The notes: generated by a model from the letters alone, not told the origin. Shown: positions 1 to 8,093, counted from the stretch's first letter. The stretch is 23,175 nucleotides of DNA from CAZAYP01 sp964489425 [NCBI: uncultured Verrucomicrobiota bacterium] (GCA_964489425.1 CAZAYP010000035.1:34429-57603); one strand, 5' to 3'. Made by a program: numbers and translations.

Positions 1-2
1 CG

Positions 3-365
3 CTGATCACCCGCGGCTTGGCGGAGATGACGCGCCTGGGGTGCGCCCTGGGCGCGCAGCCGGCCACGTTCGCCGGCCTGAGCGGCATGGGCGATCTCGT
101 GGTCACCTGCATGAGCCGCCACAGCCGCAACCGGGCCGTGGGTGAACGGTTGGGCCGCGGCGAGACCATCGAGGCCATCCTGGCGAGCATGGAACAGGTG
201 GCCGAGGGCGTGTGGAATTGCCGGCCGGCGCTGGACCTGGCGCGCCGCGCCGGGGTGGAGGCGCCGATCATCGCGCAGGTGCACGCCGTGCTCCACGAGG
301 GCCGCGCCGCCCGCGCCGCGGTCAAGGCGCTCCTGGGCCGCGAGGCGCGGCCGGAACGCGACTGA
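3..365 (+). CDS. gpsA: Glycerol-3-phosphate dehydrogenase [NAD(P)+], C-terminal part
   Basis: The frame is open from the left edge, so only the last 120 residues are present. It reads LITRGLAEMTRLG, then GLSGMGDLVVTC and SRNRAVGERLGRG, which are hallmark motifs of the helical C-terminal substrate-binding domain of GpsA. The enzyme reduces dihydroxyacetone phosphate to sn-glycerol-3-phosphate in the cytoplasm, the first committed step toward phospholipid backbones. The tail ends in a basic, alanine-rich stretch typical of the family. The nucleotide-binding half lies outside the window. The gene converges on the STAS-domain gene across a shared hairpin terminator. Confidence 0.93.
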   Translation: MITRGLAEMTRLGCALGAQPATFAGLSGMGDLVVTCMSRHSRNRAVGERLGRGETIEAILASMEQVAEGVWNCRPALDLARRAGVEAPIIAQVHAVLHEGRAARAAVKALLGREARPERD

Positions 366-392
366 CCGGCGCGGGCGCCGAACTCAAATAGA

Positions 393-418
393 ACACCCCG
401 CGCGGTGGCGCGGGGTGT
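393..418. terminator. Bidirectional hairpin terminator between gpsA and the STAS gene
   Basis: A perfect 10-bp stem (393-402 with 409-418, ACACCCCGCG/CGCGGGGTGT) encloses a 6-nt loop. It lies between two convergent genes. On the minus strand it is followed by TCTATTT, a weak U-rich tail; on the plus strand there is no U tract. The position suits a shared terminator, better for the minus direction. Confidence 0.6.
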
Positions 419-448
419 GCGATCCAAATCCCAACAGCCGATCGCGGT

Positions 449-784
449 TTACTTCATCGCCGCCTTGGCCGCGGCCAGGTCGTCGTAGATCGGGATGAAG
501 CTGTCGAAGCCGGACATGGTGATGATTTCCTTGACCATGCCGCTGAGCTTGCACAGGGAGAGGGCGCCATTGTCGGCCTTGAGGCGTTTGACCAGGGCCA
601 GCAGGCTGCGCAGGCCGGCGCTGCTGATGTATTCCAGCTCCGCCAGGTTCATGACCACCTTTTTCGTGCCCTTGGCCACGAAGTCGTTCACCTGCTTCTC
701 AAAATCCGCGGCGCAACCCGCATCCAGCCGCCCGGCCACCTCAACCACCGTGAATCCGCTGTCCTGCGTTGAAAGTAATTTCAT
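449..784 (-). CDS. STAS-domain protein (anti-sigma factor antagonist family)
   Basis: A 111-residue single-domain protein matching the SpoIIAA/RsbV STAS fold. It has a beta-rich N-terminus (GFTVVEVAGRLDAG), the central conserved EYISSAGLRSLL loop and an amphipathic C-terminal helix. S54 or S55 in the ISSAGL loop is the expected phosphorylation site. Such proteins bind anti-sigma kinases or act in partner-switching pathways, and phosphorylation of the loop serine releases the partner. No RsbW-like kinase or PP2C phosphatase is visible in the window, so its partner must be encoded elsewhere. The ATG at 784 is preceded by AAAGGTGAG at good spacing and by a sigma70-like promoter. Confidence 0.9.
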   Translation of the reverse strand: MKLLSTQDSGFTVVEVAGRLDAGCAADFEKQVNDFVAKGTKKVVMNLAELEYISSAGLRSLLALVKRLKADNGALSLCKLSGMVKEIITMSGFDSFIPIYDDLAAAKAAMK

Positions 785-832
785 AGCTCACCTTTTGCCT
801 GATTGGTCCCTAGTTGATCATTACTGGGACAT

Positions 833-861
833 CTTATAGCCGATGCGGCCGATTGCGCCAA
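833..861 (-). promoter_or_regulatory. Sigma70-like promoter of the STAS gene
   Basis: On the minus strand, TTGGCG (856-861) and TATAAG (833-838) are separated by exactly 17 nt. A run of seven T lies just upstream of the -35 box and could serve as an UP-like element. This gives a leader of about 40 nt before the ATG at 784. Confidence 0.5.
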
Positions 862-862
862 T

Positions 863-887
863 AAAAAAATACGCCAAGCCGCTTGGC
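863..887 (-). terminator. Orphan intrinsic terminator, minus strand
   Basis: Read on the minus strand, GCCAAG-CGG-CTTGGC (887-873) is followed by GTA and seven T (869-863), the layout of a rho-independent terminator, though with only a 6-bp stem. No minus-strand protein gene lies immediately upstream, so it would end a non-coding transcript or insulate the STAS promoter just downstream. Confidence 0.45.
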
Positions 888-975
888 TAAACCCATGGAC
901 CCGGGTGCAACGGGGCAACGGGGCTTGTCCCCGGGGTCTGATTTGCTATCCTGATCGCGTGATCCATGGTTTAAA
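888..975 (-). ncRNA. Candidate structured small RNA upstream of the orphan terminator
   Basis: On the minus strand this stretch can fold into an outer stem of AAACCATGGA (972-963) with TCCATGGGTTT (899-889), 10 bp with one bulge. Inside it are GACCCCGGGG pairing with CCCGGGTC and a GGGG-ACAAG-CCCC hairpin. Some of these pairings compete with one another. The fold is directly followed by an intrinsic terminator. No convincing promoter was found, and some pairing could be chance in GC-rich DNA. Confidence 0.22.
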
Positions 976-989
976 TCAAGGATGGGCAC

Positions 990-1355
990 ATGATGACGGT
1001 CAAAATTATCGGGCTGGCGGTGCTGGCAGGCGTTCTGGCCGTGGCAACGGAAGCGGGCCTGATCGTGGTGCTGAAAAACGGGCGCGTCGAGCGGCGCGAT
1101 GAAAACGGCCATTACCTGGGGAGCGTGGGCTCTGCGGGCGCGCTGGCCGCGGCGTCCGACGGGGAAACCATCGCCATCGTGGAAGCCGCCGGCAACGTCA
1201 AACGCTATGACACCAAGGGCCGTTACCAGGGATCCGTGGGCAGCGGCAAGGCCGCCACGGTCCAGGTAACCTCCGGCCAGATCATCGTCACCTATGCGGA
1301 TGGCAAGCTCAAGCGGTACGATGCCCGGTCCGGCCGCTACCTCGGATCCTTGTAA
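990..1355 (+). CDS. Small exported protein with three beta-strand repeats
   Basis: A 121-residue protein not assigned to a family. Residues 5-19 are hydrophobic (IIGLAVLAGVLAVAT) and look like a signal peptide or membrane anchor. The rest is three repeats of about 38 residues ending in similar motifs: RVERRDENGHYLGSVGS (about 32-48), NVKRYDTKGRYQGSVGS (69-85) and KLKRYDARSGRYLGSL (106-121). Each repeat begins with a hydrophobic strand (LIVVL, IAIVE, IIVTY), so each resembles a beta-hairpin blade of a WD/NHL-like propeller. Three repeats are too few for a closed monomeric propeller, so oligomerisation is possible. AAGGA lies 7 nt before the first of two adjacent ATG codons. It stands alone upstream of the kinase. 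Confidence 0.7.
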   Translation: MMTVKIIGLAVLAGVLAVATEAGLIVVLKNGRVERRDENGHYLGSVGSAGALAAASDGETIAIVEAAGNVKRYDTKGRYQGSVGSGKAATVQVTSGQIIVTYADGKLKRYDARSGRYLGSL

Positions 1356-1389
1356 GGTTGCGACGTTCCGTCCCCTTCAATAAACGGGA

Positions 1390-1417
1390 TTGCCAAATCC
1401 GGCCGGCCGCCTACACT
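1390..1417 (+). promoter_or_regulatory. Possible promoter giving a near-leaderless kinase mRNA
   Basis: TTGCCA (1390-1395) and TACACT (1412-1417) are separated by 16 nt, matching the sigma70 consensus at 5/6 and 4/6 positions. The expected transcription start would be about 1424, two bases before the kinase ATG at 1426. That start codon has no visible Shine-Dalgarno. Confidence 0.3.
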
Positions 1418-1425
1418 GTGCGCCC

Positions 1426-2589
1426 ATGTTGAACGAAGAACAATTGAATAAAACCACGATGGTCGACCTGCTCAGCCAGGAAACCCAGACGGATCCGGCC
1501 GCCGGGCAGGCGATGCCGGAACCGCCGGATATCCGGCGGCTCCGCGAGAATTATGCGGCGATCATCCGCGATCGCGCCATTTACTACCCGGTGGCGTATC
1601 GCCTTGAAAAAACGCTTGGCCGCGGCCGGCAGGGCATCGTGTTCCTGGGGTTGCGCCAGGGTGCGCGCGGCTGCATCACCTACCATGCGATCAAGCTGTT
1701 CGACCCGGTCATCTATCCCAACACCCAGAAATACTGGAACGACATGGGGCGCATCGCCGACCAGATCTCGCGCCTGCAGGCCGTGCGCAGCCCCAACCTG
1801 GTGGACCGCGACGTGTACGAGGAAACCAACGGCATCGGCTACGTGCAGATGGAGGCCATTGACGGGGTGGACCTGGGCTATTTCCTGGACGGCCGCCACC
1901 TGGAGCGTGCCCGGCCGCGGGTGTCGGCGCGCGAGTGGGCCCACTTCACCGACGTGATCTTCCGCTGCGAACGGGGCGTCACCAGCATCCAGCCTGGCGT
2001 GGCGCTGTATATCATGCGCCAGACCTTGCGCGGCCTGGAAGTCCTGCACGACAAGGATTTCATCCACAGCGACATCAAGCCGGCCAACATCATGATCGAC
2101 GGCCTCGGCAACGTGAAGATCGTCGACTTCGGCCGGGCGGTGCGCAAGCAGGAGAAGATGTCGATCCTGCTCGGCAGCCCCTTGTACATGGCGCCGGAGA
2201 TCCACCGCCGCGAGTCCGGGTCCGTGGAATCGGACATCTACAGCGTGGGCCTGGTCGGCCTGGAGATGCTGCGCGGCACCCCGCTGGTCGACACCTCCAA
2301 CATGAGCGAGGCGGACTTGCTGGCGTATAAGATGCGGCTCCCCGAGGAACTGCCGCGGTTGCTGCCGCCGCACGTGCTGCAAAACGCCACGTTCGTGGCG
2401 CTGCTGCGCCGGTTCATCGATCCGGATCCGGGCCGCCGGTTTCACCGCTGCGCCGATGCCGAGAGCGGCGAGCAGGGGCTGCGCGTTTTGCACAAGCAGC
2501 TGACCACCGCGGGCAAGGATGCGGAGTACGGCCGGGAGTTGGAAACCTACCTGCGCTGCATCCGCGGCGAAAGCGGCGGAGAATTGTGA
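1426..2589 (+). CDS. Serine/threonine protein kinase (PknB-like fold)
   Basis: A 387-residue eukaryotic-type protein kinase with all catalytic landmarks. The glycine loop is LGRGRQGIVFLG (64-75), the ATP-anchoring lysine is K90 in HAIKLF, the catalytic loop is IHSDIKPANIM (D216, K218, N221), DFG is at 234-236 and MAPE at 255-258. The arginine of HRD is replaced by serine (S215), so this is a non-RD kinase and may not depend on activation-loop phosphorylation. About 55 residues precede the kinase domain, and no transmembrane or PASTA segment is seen, so it should be cytosolic. The frame extends upstream to a TTG at 1390, but the ATG at 1426 is the better start. The substrate is unknown. Confidence 0.9.
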   Translation: MLNEEQLNKTTMVDLLSQETQTDPAAGQAMPEPPDIRRLRENYAAIIRDRAIYYPVAYRLEKTLGRGRQGIVFLGLRQGARGCITYHAIKLFDPVIYPNTQKYWNDMGRIADQISRLQAVRSPNLVDRDVYEETNGIGYVQMEAIDGVDLGYFLDGRHLERARPRVSAREWAHFTDVIFRCERGVTSIQPGVALYIMRQTLRGLEVLHDKDFIHSDIKPANIMIDGLGNVKIVDFGRAVRKQEKMSILLGSPLYMAPEIHRRESGSVESDIYSVGLVGLEMLRGTPLVDTSNMSEADLLAYKMRLPEELPRLLPPHVLQNATFVALLRRFIDPDPGRRFHRCADAESGEQGLRVLHKQLTTAGKDAEYGRELETYLRCIRGESGGEL

Positions 2590-2600
2590 AGTTTATGGTG

Positions 2601-2680
2601 TTCAAGCGCTGGGGGCCAAGGTATAGTACCGGACCATTCTGCTGCCTGGGCGCAGTACAACCGCGCCGGAAGCGCAGCAG
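2601..2680 (+). promoter_or_regulatory. Possible promoter and leader hairpin of the azoreductase gene
   Basis: TATAGT (2622-2627) is a good -10 box with a weak -35 TTCAAG (2601-2606) at a short 15-nt spacing. The predicted leader contains a two-part hairpin: outer CTGCTGC/GCAGCAG (2639-2645 with 2674-2680) and inner GGCGC/GCGCC (2649-2653 with 2663-2667). The hairpin ends 27 nt before the start codon and could affect translation or be an operator. Confidence 0.28.
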
Positions 2681-2707
2681 GAATGATGTGAATCACGAGG
2701 AGATGGA

Positions 2708-3352
2708 ATGAACATATTGCATGTTTGCGGGAATCCGAAGCCGACGGAGGAATCGGTCACCAAGCAGCTGGCCGCATCCTTTTTCACGCTGCTGGCGGAA
2801 AAGAACGTGGATTACGAGCTGGTCAACGTGGACTTGTACCAGACGCCGCCACCGTTCCTGTCATACGAGGAGTTCCGCGGGTTCTGGTTCCCCATCTTCA
2901 TCAAGGGGTACGCCGCCACGGATGCCGAGAAGGCCGCCATGGCGTACGCGCGGGAACAGGGCGACTATTTCAACAAGGCCGATATCCTCGTTCTCACCAC
3001 CCCGATGTGGAATTTCACCGTGCCCGCCATTGTCAAGGCGTGGATGGATCAGGTGGTGTCGCCCGGCATCACGTTCACGATCGATGCCGCCGGCACCCAG
3101 CCCCTGCATCGCATCCGCCAGGTGATCCTGCTGGCGGCCTCCGGCGGTGTGTACAAGGAAGGTGATCCCCGCGACGCGTTGTCCTCCCAGATCCGGGCGC
3201 TGTTCAGTTTCATTAAGATCGAAAATATCCGCGTGGTCTGGGCCGATGGCCAGAACCCGCTGTTCAACTGCGATTCCGAGGCCCGGAAAAACATGGCGGT
3301 CGAGGCCATGGAGGAGCTGGTGGACGATATCGCCGCCATGTGTCCCACCTGA
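2708..3352 (+). CDS. FMN-dependent NAD(P)H oxidoreductase, azoreductase (AzoR) family
   Basis: A 214-residue flavodoxin-fold protein. The N-terminus MNILHVCGNPKPTEESVT is the FMN phosphate-binding region. PMWNFTVPAIVKAWMDQVV (99-117) followed by PGITF is the diagnostic azoreductase block: the first part contacts the isoalloxazine ring and the second forms the dimer-side active site. LLAASGGVY (about residue 140) is the second flavin loop. Family members reduce quinones and azo compounds by two electrons with NAD(P)H in the cytoplasm, usually for quinone or oxidative-stress protection. GAGGAG lies 5 nt before the ATG. Its length is typical for the family (about 200). The physiological substrate is not evident from the context. 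Confidence 0.88.
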   Translation: MNILHVCGNPKPTEESVTKQLAASFFTLLAEKNVDYELVNVDLYQTPPPFLSYEEFRGFWFPIFIKGYAATDAEKAAMAYAREQGDYFNKADILVLTTPMWNFTVPAIVKAWMDQVVSPGITFTIDAAGTQPLHRIRQVILLAASGGVYKEGDPRDALSSQIRALFSFIKIENIRVVWADGQNPLFNCDSEARKNMAVEAMEELVDDIAAMCPT

Positions 3353-3471
3353 GCGGGACCGCCCGGATAGCTGAGCCTTAGGGTGACCCGCCTTGCGGGT
3401 TGCCTTCCGTAGCCGACCAATCCCTGGCGCACCGCATGCGCGGTTGCGTCACCAAGCCAAGGCACTACTGC

Positions 3472-5553
3472 ATGAACACCGACGACCGTATCCAACATTT
3501 GCGCAACATGGGCATCATGGCGCACATCGATGCCGGCAAGACCACGCTCAGCGAGCGGATCCTGTTCTACACTGGCAAGACGCACAAGCTGGGCGAGGTG
3601 CACGACGGTACGGCCATCCTGGACTGGATGGACCAGGAGCGCGAGCGCGGCATCACCATCACCTCGGCCGCGACGTCCACCGAGTGGCGCGACCACCAGA
3701 TCAATCTGATCGACACCCCGGGGCACGTGGATTTCACCGTCGAAGTGGAGCGCAGCCTGCGCGTGCTGGATGGGGTCGTCGCCCTGTTCTGCGCGGTGGG
3801 CGGCGTGCAGCCGCAGTCGGAAAAGGTCTGGCGCCAGAGCGAGAAATACAACGTGCCCAAGATCGCGTTCATCAATAAAATGGACCGGGCCGGCGCGGAC
3901 TTTTTCGCGGTGTTGGAACAAATCCAGGAAGAGTTGGGCGCCAATGCCGTGCCCGTGGTCGTGCCCATCGGCAAGGCCGAGGAGTTCCGGGGCATCATCG
4001 ATCTCATCGCCATGAAGGCGGTCTATTACGATGAGGATACCCAGGGCATGCGCTACCACGAGGAGCCCATCCCGGAGGACAAGCAGGAAAAAGCCCGCAC
4101 CTGGCGGGCCAACCTGGTGGAAAAATGCGCCGAACAGGATGATGTCCTGCTGCAGAAATTTGTCGACCATGGCGACCTGAGCGAACCTGAGATCTGGAGC
4201 ATCCTGCGGCGGGCTACGATCCAGCAGCGCGTGGTCCCGGTGTACTGCGGGTCGGCCTTCAAGAACAAGGGAATCCAGCGGTTGCTGGATGGGATCGTGA
4301 ACTGCCTGCCGTCCCCGGCGGATTTGCCGCCGGTGATTTGCGAGCGCAACGGTAACTCGCGCACCCCGGACCCGGCCGAGAAGTTTTCCGCGCTGGCCTT
4401 CAAGGTGATGGCCGACAAGCACATGGGCAAGCTCACCTATATTCGCGTGTATTCCGGGACGGTGCCCAGCGGCGCCATCGTGTTCAACAGCACCCGCGGC
4501 GTGACCCAGCGCGTCGGCCGCATCATGCGCATGCACGCCAACCGCCAGGTCAACCTCGACGCCGCCTTGGCCGGCGATATCGTGGCCGTGGTCGGCCTGT
4601 CCCAGACCAAGACCGGCGACACGTTGTGCACCGAGGACGATCCGATCTACCTGGACGCGATCGAGTTCCCGGCGCCGGTGATGTCGATCAGCGTGGCCCC
4701 CGAATCCACCGCAGACAACGAAAAGCTGGGCGCGGCCCTGCATCGCCTCGCGGATGAGGACCCCACGTTCGTGGTCACGTACGACAGCGAGACTTCCGAG
4801 ATCATTTTGTCCGGCATGGGGGAACTGCACCTGGACGTGATCGTGGAGCGGTTGCGCCGCGAGTATGGGGTCGTTGCCCGCGTGGGCCGGCCCGAGGTGG
4901 CGTATCGCGAGACGGCGACGACCGCGGCCGACGTGGTCTACAAGCACATCAAGCAGAGCGGCGGCCATGGCCAGTACGCCCACGTGGTCCTGCGCCTGGA
5001 GCCCCTCAGCCCGGGCCAGGGTTTCGAGTTCGTGGATGATATCAAGGGGGGGCGCATCCCCGCTGAATATATTCCTTCCGTGGAAAAAGGTATTGTCAAG
5101 GCCCTGGTCAAGGGGCCGTTTGCGGGCTACCCCGTGGTGGATCTGCGCGTGACCCTGATGGACGGCAGCCACCATGACGTCGACTCGAGCGACATGGCTT
5201 TCCAGGAAGCCGGCCGCTCCGGGTTCCGCGACGCGTTCCTGAAGGCCGACCCCGAGTTGCTCGAGCCGGTCATGTCCCTGGAGGTCGTCACCCCCGAGGA
5301 CTTTGTCGGCCCCGTGTCCGGATCGATCTGCCAGCGCCGCGGCCGCATCGAGTCCATGGATGAGCAGGCCGGCGGCCGGGTCATCCGCGGCATGGTGCCC
5401 TTGGGCGAAATGTTCGGTTACGCCGGCACACTCCGGACCTTGACGCAGGGGCGCGCTAATTTTACCATGCACTTCGAGCACTACGAGGCCGTGCCGTTTG
5501 CGCTGGCCGAAGAGTTGGTGCGCAAGCGCCGGGAACAGAAAAAAGTGAGATGA
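3472..5553 (+). CDS. fusA: Translation elongation factor G
   Basis: A 693-residue translational GTPase of normal EF-G length. G1 is AHIDAGKTT (17-25), G2 RGITIT (59-64), G3 DTPGHVDF (81-88, with catalytic H85) and G4 NKMD (135-138). Domains II to V follow, with the conserved [20 protein letters not shown] in domain V. EF-G moves tRNA and mRNA through the ribosome after peptide transfer and splits ribosomes with RRF. The frame is open from 3400, but the ATG at 3472 begins the canonical N-terminus and has AAGG 9 nt upstream. The gene is not in a str operon: rpsL, rpsG and tuf are absent, so it may be a second, paralogous EF-G. Only 4 nt separate it from the next gene. Confidence 0.93.
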   Translation: MNTDDRIQHLRNMGIMAHIDAGKTTLSERILFYTGKTHKLGEVHDGTAILDWMDQERERGITITSAATSTEWRDHQINLIDTPGHVDFTVEVERSLRVLDGVVALFCAVGGVQPQSEKVWRQSEKYNVPKIAFINKMDRAGADFFAVLEQIQEELGANAVPVVVPIGKAEEFRGIIDLIAMKAVYYDEDTQGMRYHEEPIPEDKQEKARTWRANLVEKCAEQDDVLLQKFVDHGDLSEPEIWSILRRATIQQRVVPVYCGSAFKNKGIQRLLDGIVNCLPSPADLPPVICERNGNSRTPDPAEKFSALAFKVMADKHMGKLTYIRVYSGTVPSGAIVFNSTRGVTQRVGRIMRMHANRQVNLDAALAGDIVAVVGLSQTKTGDTLCTEDDPIYLDAIEFPAPVMSISVAPESTADNEKLGAALHRLADEDPTFVVTYDSETSEIILSGMGELHLDVIVERLRREYGVVARVGRPEVAYRETATTAADVVYKHIKQSGGHGQYAHVVLRLEPLSPGQGFEFVDDIKGGRIPAEYIPSVEKGIVKALVKGPFAGYPVVDLRVTLMDGSHHDVDSSDMAFQEAGRSGFRDAFLKADPELLEPVMSLEVVTPEDFVGPVSGSICQRRGRIESMDEQAGGRVIRGMVPLGEMFGYAGTLRTLTQGRANFTMHFEHYEAVPFALAEELVRKRREQKKVR

Positions 5554-5557
5554 CAAC

Positions 5558-6214
5558 ATGACCAGCCCCGCGGACACGCCCCGGCCCCGCAACGTGCTGT
5601 TGCTGTGCATCAGCCAGGATTTCGGGGCGCAGTTCCTGTCCGCGGTCACGGCCACCTGCGGCGCCGGCGGCCGGCGCCTCGTGGCGGGCGGGGAAACGTT
5701 GGACCTGGAGGTCCTGGCGGGCGACCCCCGCCTCAACCCGGCCTGGCCGGACCTGCTGAAGAAGGGCGATGGCTACCTCCTGCTGCTGCGGCACCTGGAC
5801 CACATTTCCATGGACAAGGTGCAGGCCATATACAGCCATCTGCTTCGCGATGCGTATGGGCCGCTGGCCGTCTTCGTGGTGCGCGAGCCGGGCGAGCTGG
5901 AGTTCAAGGTCAGCTGCCTGGCGTGTGGCCAGAAACTGCTGGTGCGCGACAGCGACGTCAACAAGACGGGCCGCTGTCCTTATTGCAAGGAAGCCTTTCG
6001 CCTCATGGCCCAGACCGAATATGTGCGGTCCCAGCTGCGCCTGCCGGACGCGGTGCCGGTGGCCCGGGTGTGCCCCACCGACCCGGCGCCGATCCAGGCG
6101 GCCTTGCTGGAACTCGCCCAGCGCATCCGCCGGCCGGCCGTGTCCGCCTTGGAGATGCGCGATGACCAGGCCGCCAAGCGGGCCACCACCCGCATTCAGA
6201 TTACGGAGAGCTGA
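5558..6214 (+). CDS. Zinc-ribbon protein of unknown function
   Basis: A 218-residue protein I do not recognise. The N-terminal part (12-110) alternates hydrophobic strands and helices (VLLLCISQDFGAQFLSAV, GYLLLLRHLDHI, PLAVFVVRE) in a Rossmann- or response-regulator-like rhythm, with no P-loop or receiver aspartates. A four-cysteine zinc ribbon follows: C120-x2-C123 and C140-x2-C143 (CLACGQKLLV, GRCPYCKEAF). The C-terminus is helical and ends in basic and threonine residues. It starts 4 nt after the EF-G gene and ends 6 nt before the thioesterase, so the three are probably co-transcribed. A role in translation or stress sensing is only a guess from context. Confidence 0.8.
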   Translation: MTSPADTPRPRNVLLLCISQDFGAQFLSAVTATCGAGGRRLVAGGETLDLEVLAGDPRLNPAWPDLLKKGDGYLLLLRHLDHISMDKVQAIYSHLLRDAYGPLAVFVVREPGELEFKVSCLACGQKLLVRDSDVNKTGRCPYCKEAFRLMAQTEYVRSQLRLPDAVPVARVCPTDPAPIQAALLELAQRIRRPAVSALEMRDDQAAKRATTRIQITES

Positions 6215-6220
6215 CCCGGC

Positions 6221-6781
6221 ATGGACCCGCCCGATCCCGCGCCTGTGCCCGCCGCGCCAGCGCTGCATGGCGTTTTACCGTGGACGCGCTCGTGCTTCGT
6301 GTGCGGCGCGGAGAATCCGCACGGGCTGCGCCTGCGGTCCCAGGTGGCTGCCGGCCGCGTATTTCTCGAGTATACCCCGCGCCCCGAGGATGTCGGCTAC
6401 CGCCACATCGTGCATGGCGGGATCGGCATGACCCTCGTGGACGAGGTGATGACCTGGGCCGCGATCCTGGCCACCGGCCGGCTATGCGTGGCTGCCGAGA
6501 TGACCACGCGCCTGAAGCAGCCCATGCGCGTGGGCCAACCGGTCCGGGTCGAGGGCTGGGTCGCGCAAGCCGGGTCCCGCCTCTGCCGCACGGTTGGGCA
6601 CATCCTGGACGCGGCGGGCACGGTGCTGCTGGACGCCCAGGGGAAATACATGCCCATGCCGGCTTCCGCCATCAGCCTGTGCGACAAGGATTTTATCTTC
6701 AGCCCCGAAACCATCCGGCCCGATGCCGTTGTGCCCGTGGCGCCCGGGGGGCTTGGCCCCGCGCACCGCGCGGGAGCATAG
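6221..6781 (+). CDS. PaaI-type hotdog-fold thioesterase
   Basis: A 186-residue protein. The core has HIVHGGIGMTLVDEVMTWA (62-80), with the HGG motif and D74/E75 of acyl-CoA thioesterases of the PaaI/YigI type. It is followed by the beta-rich half MTTRLKQPMRVGQPVRVEGW, typical of hotdog domains. The N-terminal SCFVCGAENPHGLRL (24-38) is the cysteine-pair signature of the CFVCG-NP-GL subgroup. The enzyme would hydrolyse an acyl- or aryl-CoA thioester in the cytoplasm. A tail of about 30 residues rich in Pro and Ala has no counterpart in short family members. GGAGAG (6205-6210) precedes the ATG at workable spacing. Confidence 0.87.
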   Translation: MDPPDPAPVPAAPALHGVLPWTRSCFVCGAENPHGLRLRSQVAAGRVFLEYTPRPEDVGYRHIVHGGIGMTLVDEVMTWAAILATGRLCVAAEMTTRLKQPMRVGQPVRVEGWVAQAGSRLCRTVGHILDAAGTVLLDAQGKYMPMPASAISLCDKDFIFSPETIRPDAVVPVAPGGLGPAHRAGA

Positions 6782-6853
6782 GAACCGCCGGAGACCGGGC
6801 GGCGTGGCAACACCTCCTGCACGCAGACCATGGCTGAAAACATGTAAGGAACA

Positions 6854-8092
6854 ATGAACCGGTTCCTCGTCAATGAGCTGAGGTGTTATCGCGATGAATT
6901 GCGACCTGCCCGCCTGCGGGCGCTGGCGGCCCACGTCGCCCACCGGGCGTGGCGCGCGGCCATGGGATGGAAGAACCGTGGCGTCACGCTGAGCCCGCAG
7001 GGACCGTCCCGCGGCCGCGTGCTCTCCTTCTACTACCGGATCGATCCGTTCCAGGTGCCGGATGAGCAGTCGGTCTCCTACGACCACACGATTTTGTGGG
7101 AAAGCCTCCGGATGGCGCGCACGTTCCAGGAACTCGGCTATACGGTGGATGTGATCCATTGGGCTCGCAACCAGTTTACGCCCAGGTACGACTATGACTT
7201 CTACGTGGATCTCCGCCGGAACTTTGAGCGGATCGCTGTTCAGCTCCCGGGTTCGTGCCGGAAAATCCTGCACATCGACACGGCGCACTGCGGCTTCCAC
7301 AATGCCGCCCAGCGGCGGCGTCTCGAGGAACTGGCGCGGCGCCGCGGCATCGAGCTCCCGCCGTACAAGCTGATCGAGGTGAACCGCGCGATCGAGCACG
7401 CCGACTGCGCGACCATCCTCGGCAATGAATTCACCATGGGCACGTACCGTTTCGCCGATAAACCGCTGCACCGGATCCCCATTTCCGCGCCGTTCCAGTT
7501 CCCGTTCCCGGACCGGAAGGACTTCGCCGCCGCCGGCCAATGGTTCCTGTGGTTCGGCAACGACGGATTCGTGCACAAGGGGCTGGACCGCGTGTTGGAG
7601 GTCTTCGCCGGTCTGCCGGACCTCCACCTCGTGGTCTGCGGCCCGCTGGAGAACGAACTGAAGTTCAAGGCGGCATACTACCGCGAGCTGTACCAAACCC
7701 CGAATATCCACACCGAAGGTTGGGTGGATATCGGCACGCCGCGGTTCCTCCAGATCGCCAATCGCTGCGCCGGGCTGATCTATCCCTCGTGTTCGGAAGG
7801 CGGCGGCGGCAGCGTGATCAACTGCATGCATGCCGGCGTGATCCCAATCGCCAGCCGCGAAGCGAGTGTCGATCTGAACGATGCCCATGGCATGTTGCTG
7901 CCCGATGGCAGCCTGGAGTCGATCCGGCATCAAGTGCAGGCTTTCGCGCGCCGGTCGCCTGAATCATTGCGGGCCATGGCCCGCAATGCCTGGGCTTTTG
8001 CGCGGTCGCAGCACAGCCGCGCCCATTTCGCTGCGGCCTACCGCCGGTTTGTCGAAGAACAGATCGCGGCGCACCGCGGGAATCTTCGGTAG
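6854..8092 (+). CDS. Glycosyltransferase, GT4/GT-B-like
   Basis: A 412-residue putative sugar transferase. Its C-terminal Rossmann half starts at WFLWFGNDGFVHKGLDRVLE, followed by LHLVVCGP and later IYPSCSEGGGGSVINCMHAG, which corresponds to the nucleotide-sugar-binding E-x7-E region of GT4 enzymes. The second glutamate position is asparagine here, so the donor site departs from the classical motif. The N-terminal half contains helices typical of a GT-B acceptor domain. No transmembrane segment is seen. AAGGA lies 3 nt before the ATG. It ends one base from the convergent FemAB-like gene. The neighbours (acyltransferase, radical SAM, CmcI-like, PIG-L) suggest it builds a decorated surface glycan. 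Acceptor and sugar are unknown. Confidence 0.82.
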   Translation: MNRFLVNELRCYRDELRPARLRALAAHVAHRAWRAAMGWKNRGVTLSPQGPSRGRVLSFYYRIDPFQVPDEQSVSYDHTILWESLRMARTFQELGYTVDVIHWARNQFTPRYDYDFYVDLRRNFERIAVQLPGSCRKILHIDTAHCGFHNAAQRRRLEELARRRGIELPPYKLIEVNRAIEHADCATILGNEFTMGTYRFADKPLHRIPISAPFQFPFPDRKDFAAAGQWFLWFGNDGFVHKGLDRVLEVFAGLPDLHLVVCGPLENELKFKAAYYRELYQTPNIHTEGWVDIGTPRFLQIANRCAGLIYPSCSEGGGGSVINCMHAGVIPIASREASVDLNDAHGMLLPDGSLESIRHQVQAFARRSPESLRAMARNAWAFARSQHSRAHFAAAYRRFVEEQIAAHRGNLR

Positions 8093-8093
8093 T

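Noticed and set aside
834-1112. Minus-strand 92-codon frame before the STAS gene
   Set aside because: It overlaps the repeat protein and the structured intergenic region, has no ribosome-binding site, and its sequence looks non-protein-like.
3386-3400. ACCCGC-CTT-GCGGGT hairpin after the azoreductase
   Set aside because: A good 6-bp stem, but no U tract on either side; could be chance in GC-rich DNA, so not called a terminator.
3049-5736. 895-codon open frame on the minus strand
   Set aside because: It lies antisense to the azoreductase and EF-G genes, whose motifs are clear. Its composition (rich in H, R, D, G, V) is typical of a shadow of GC-rich codons.
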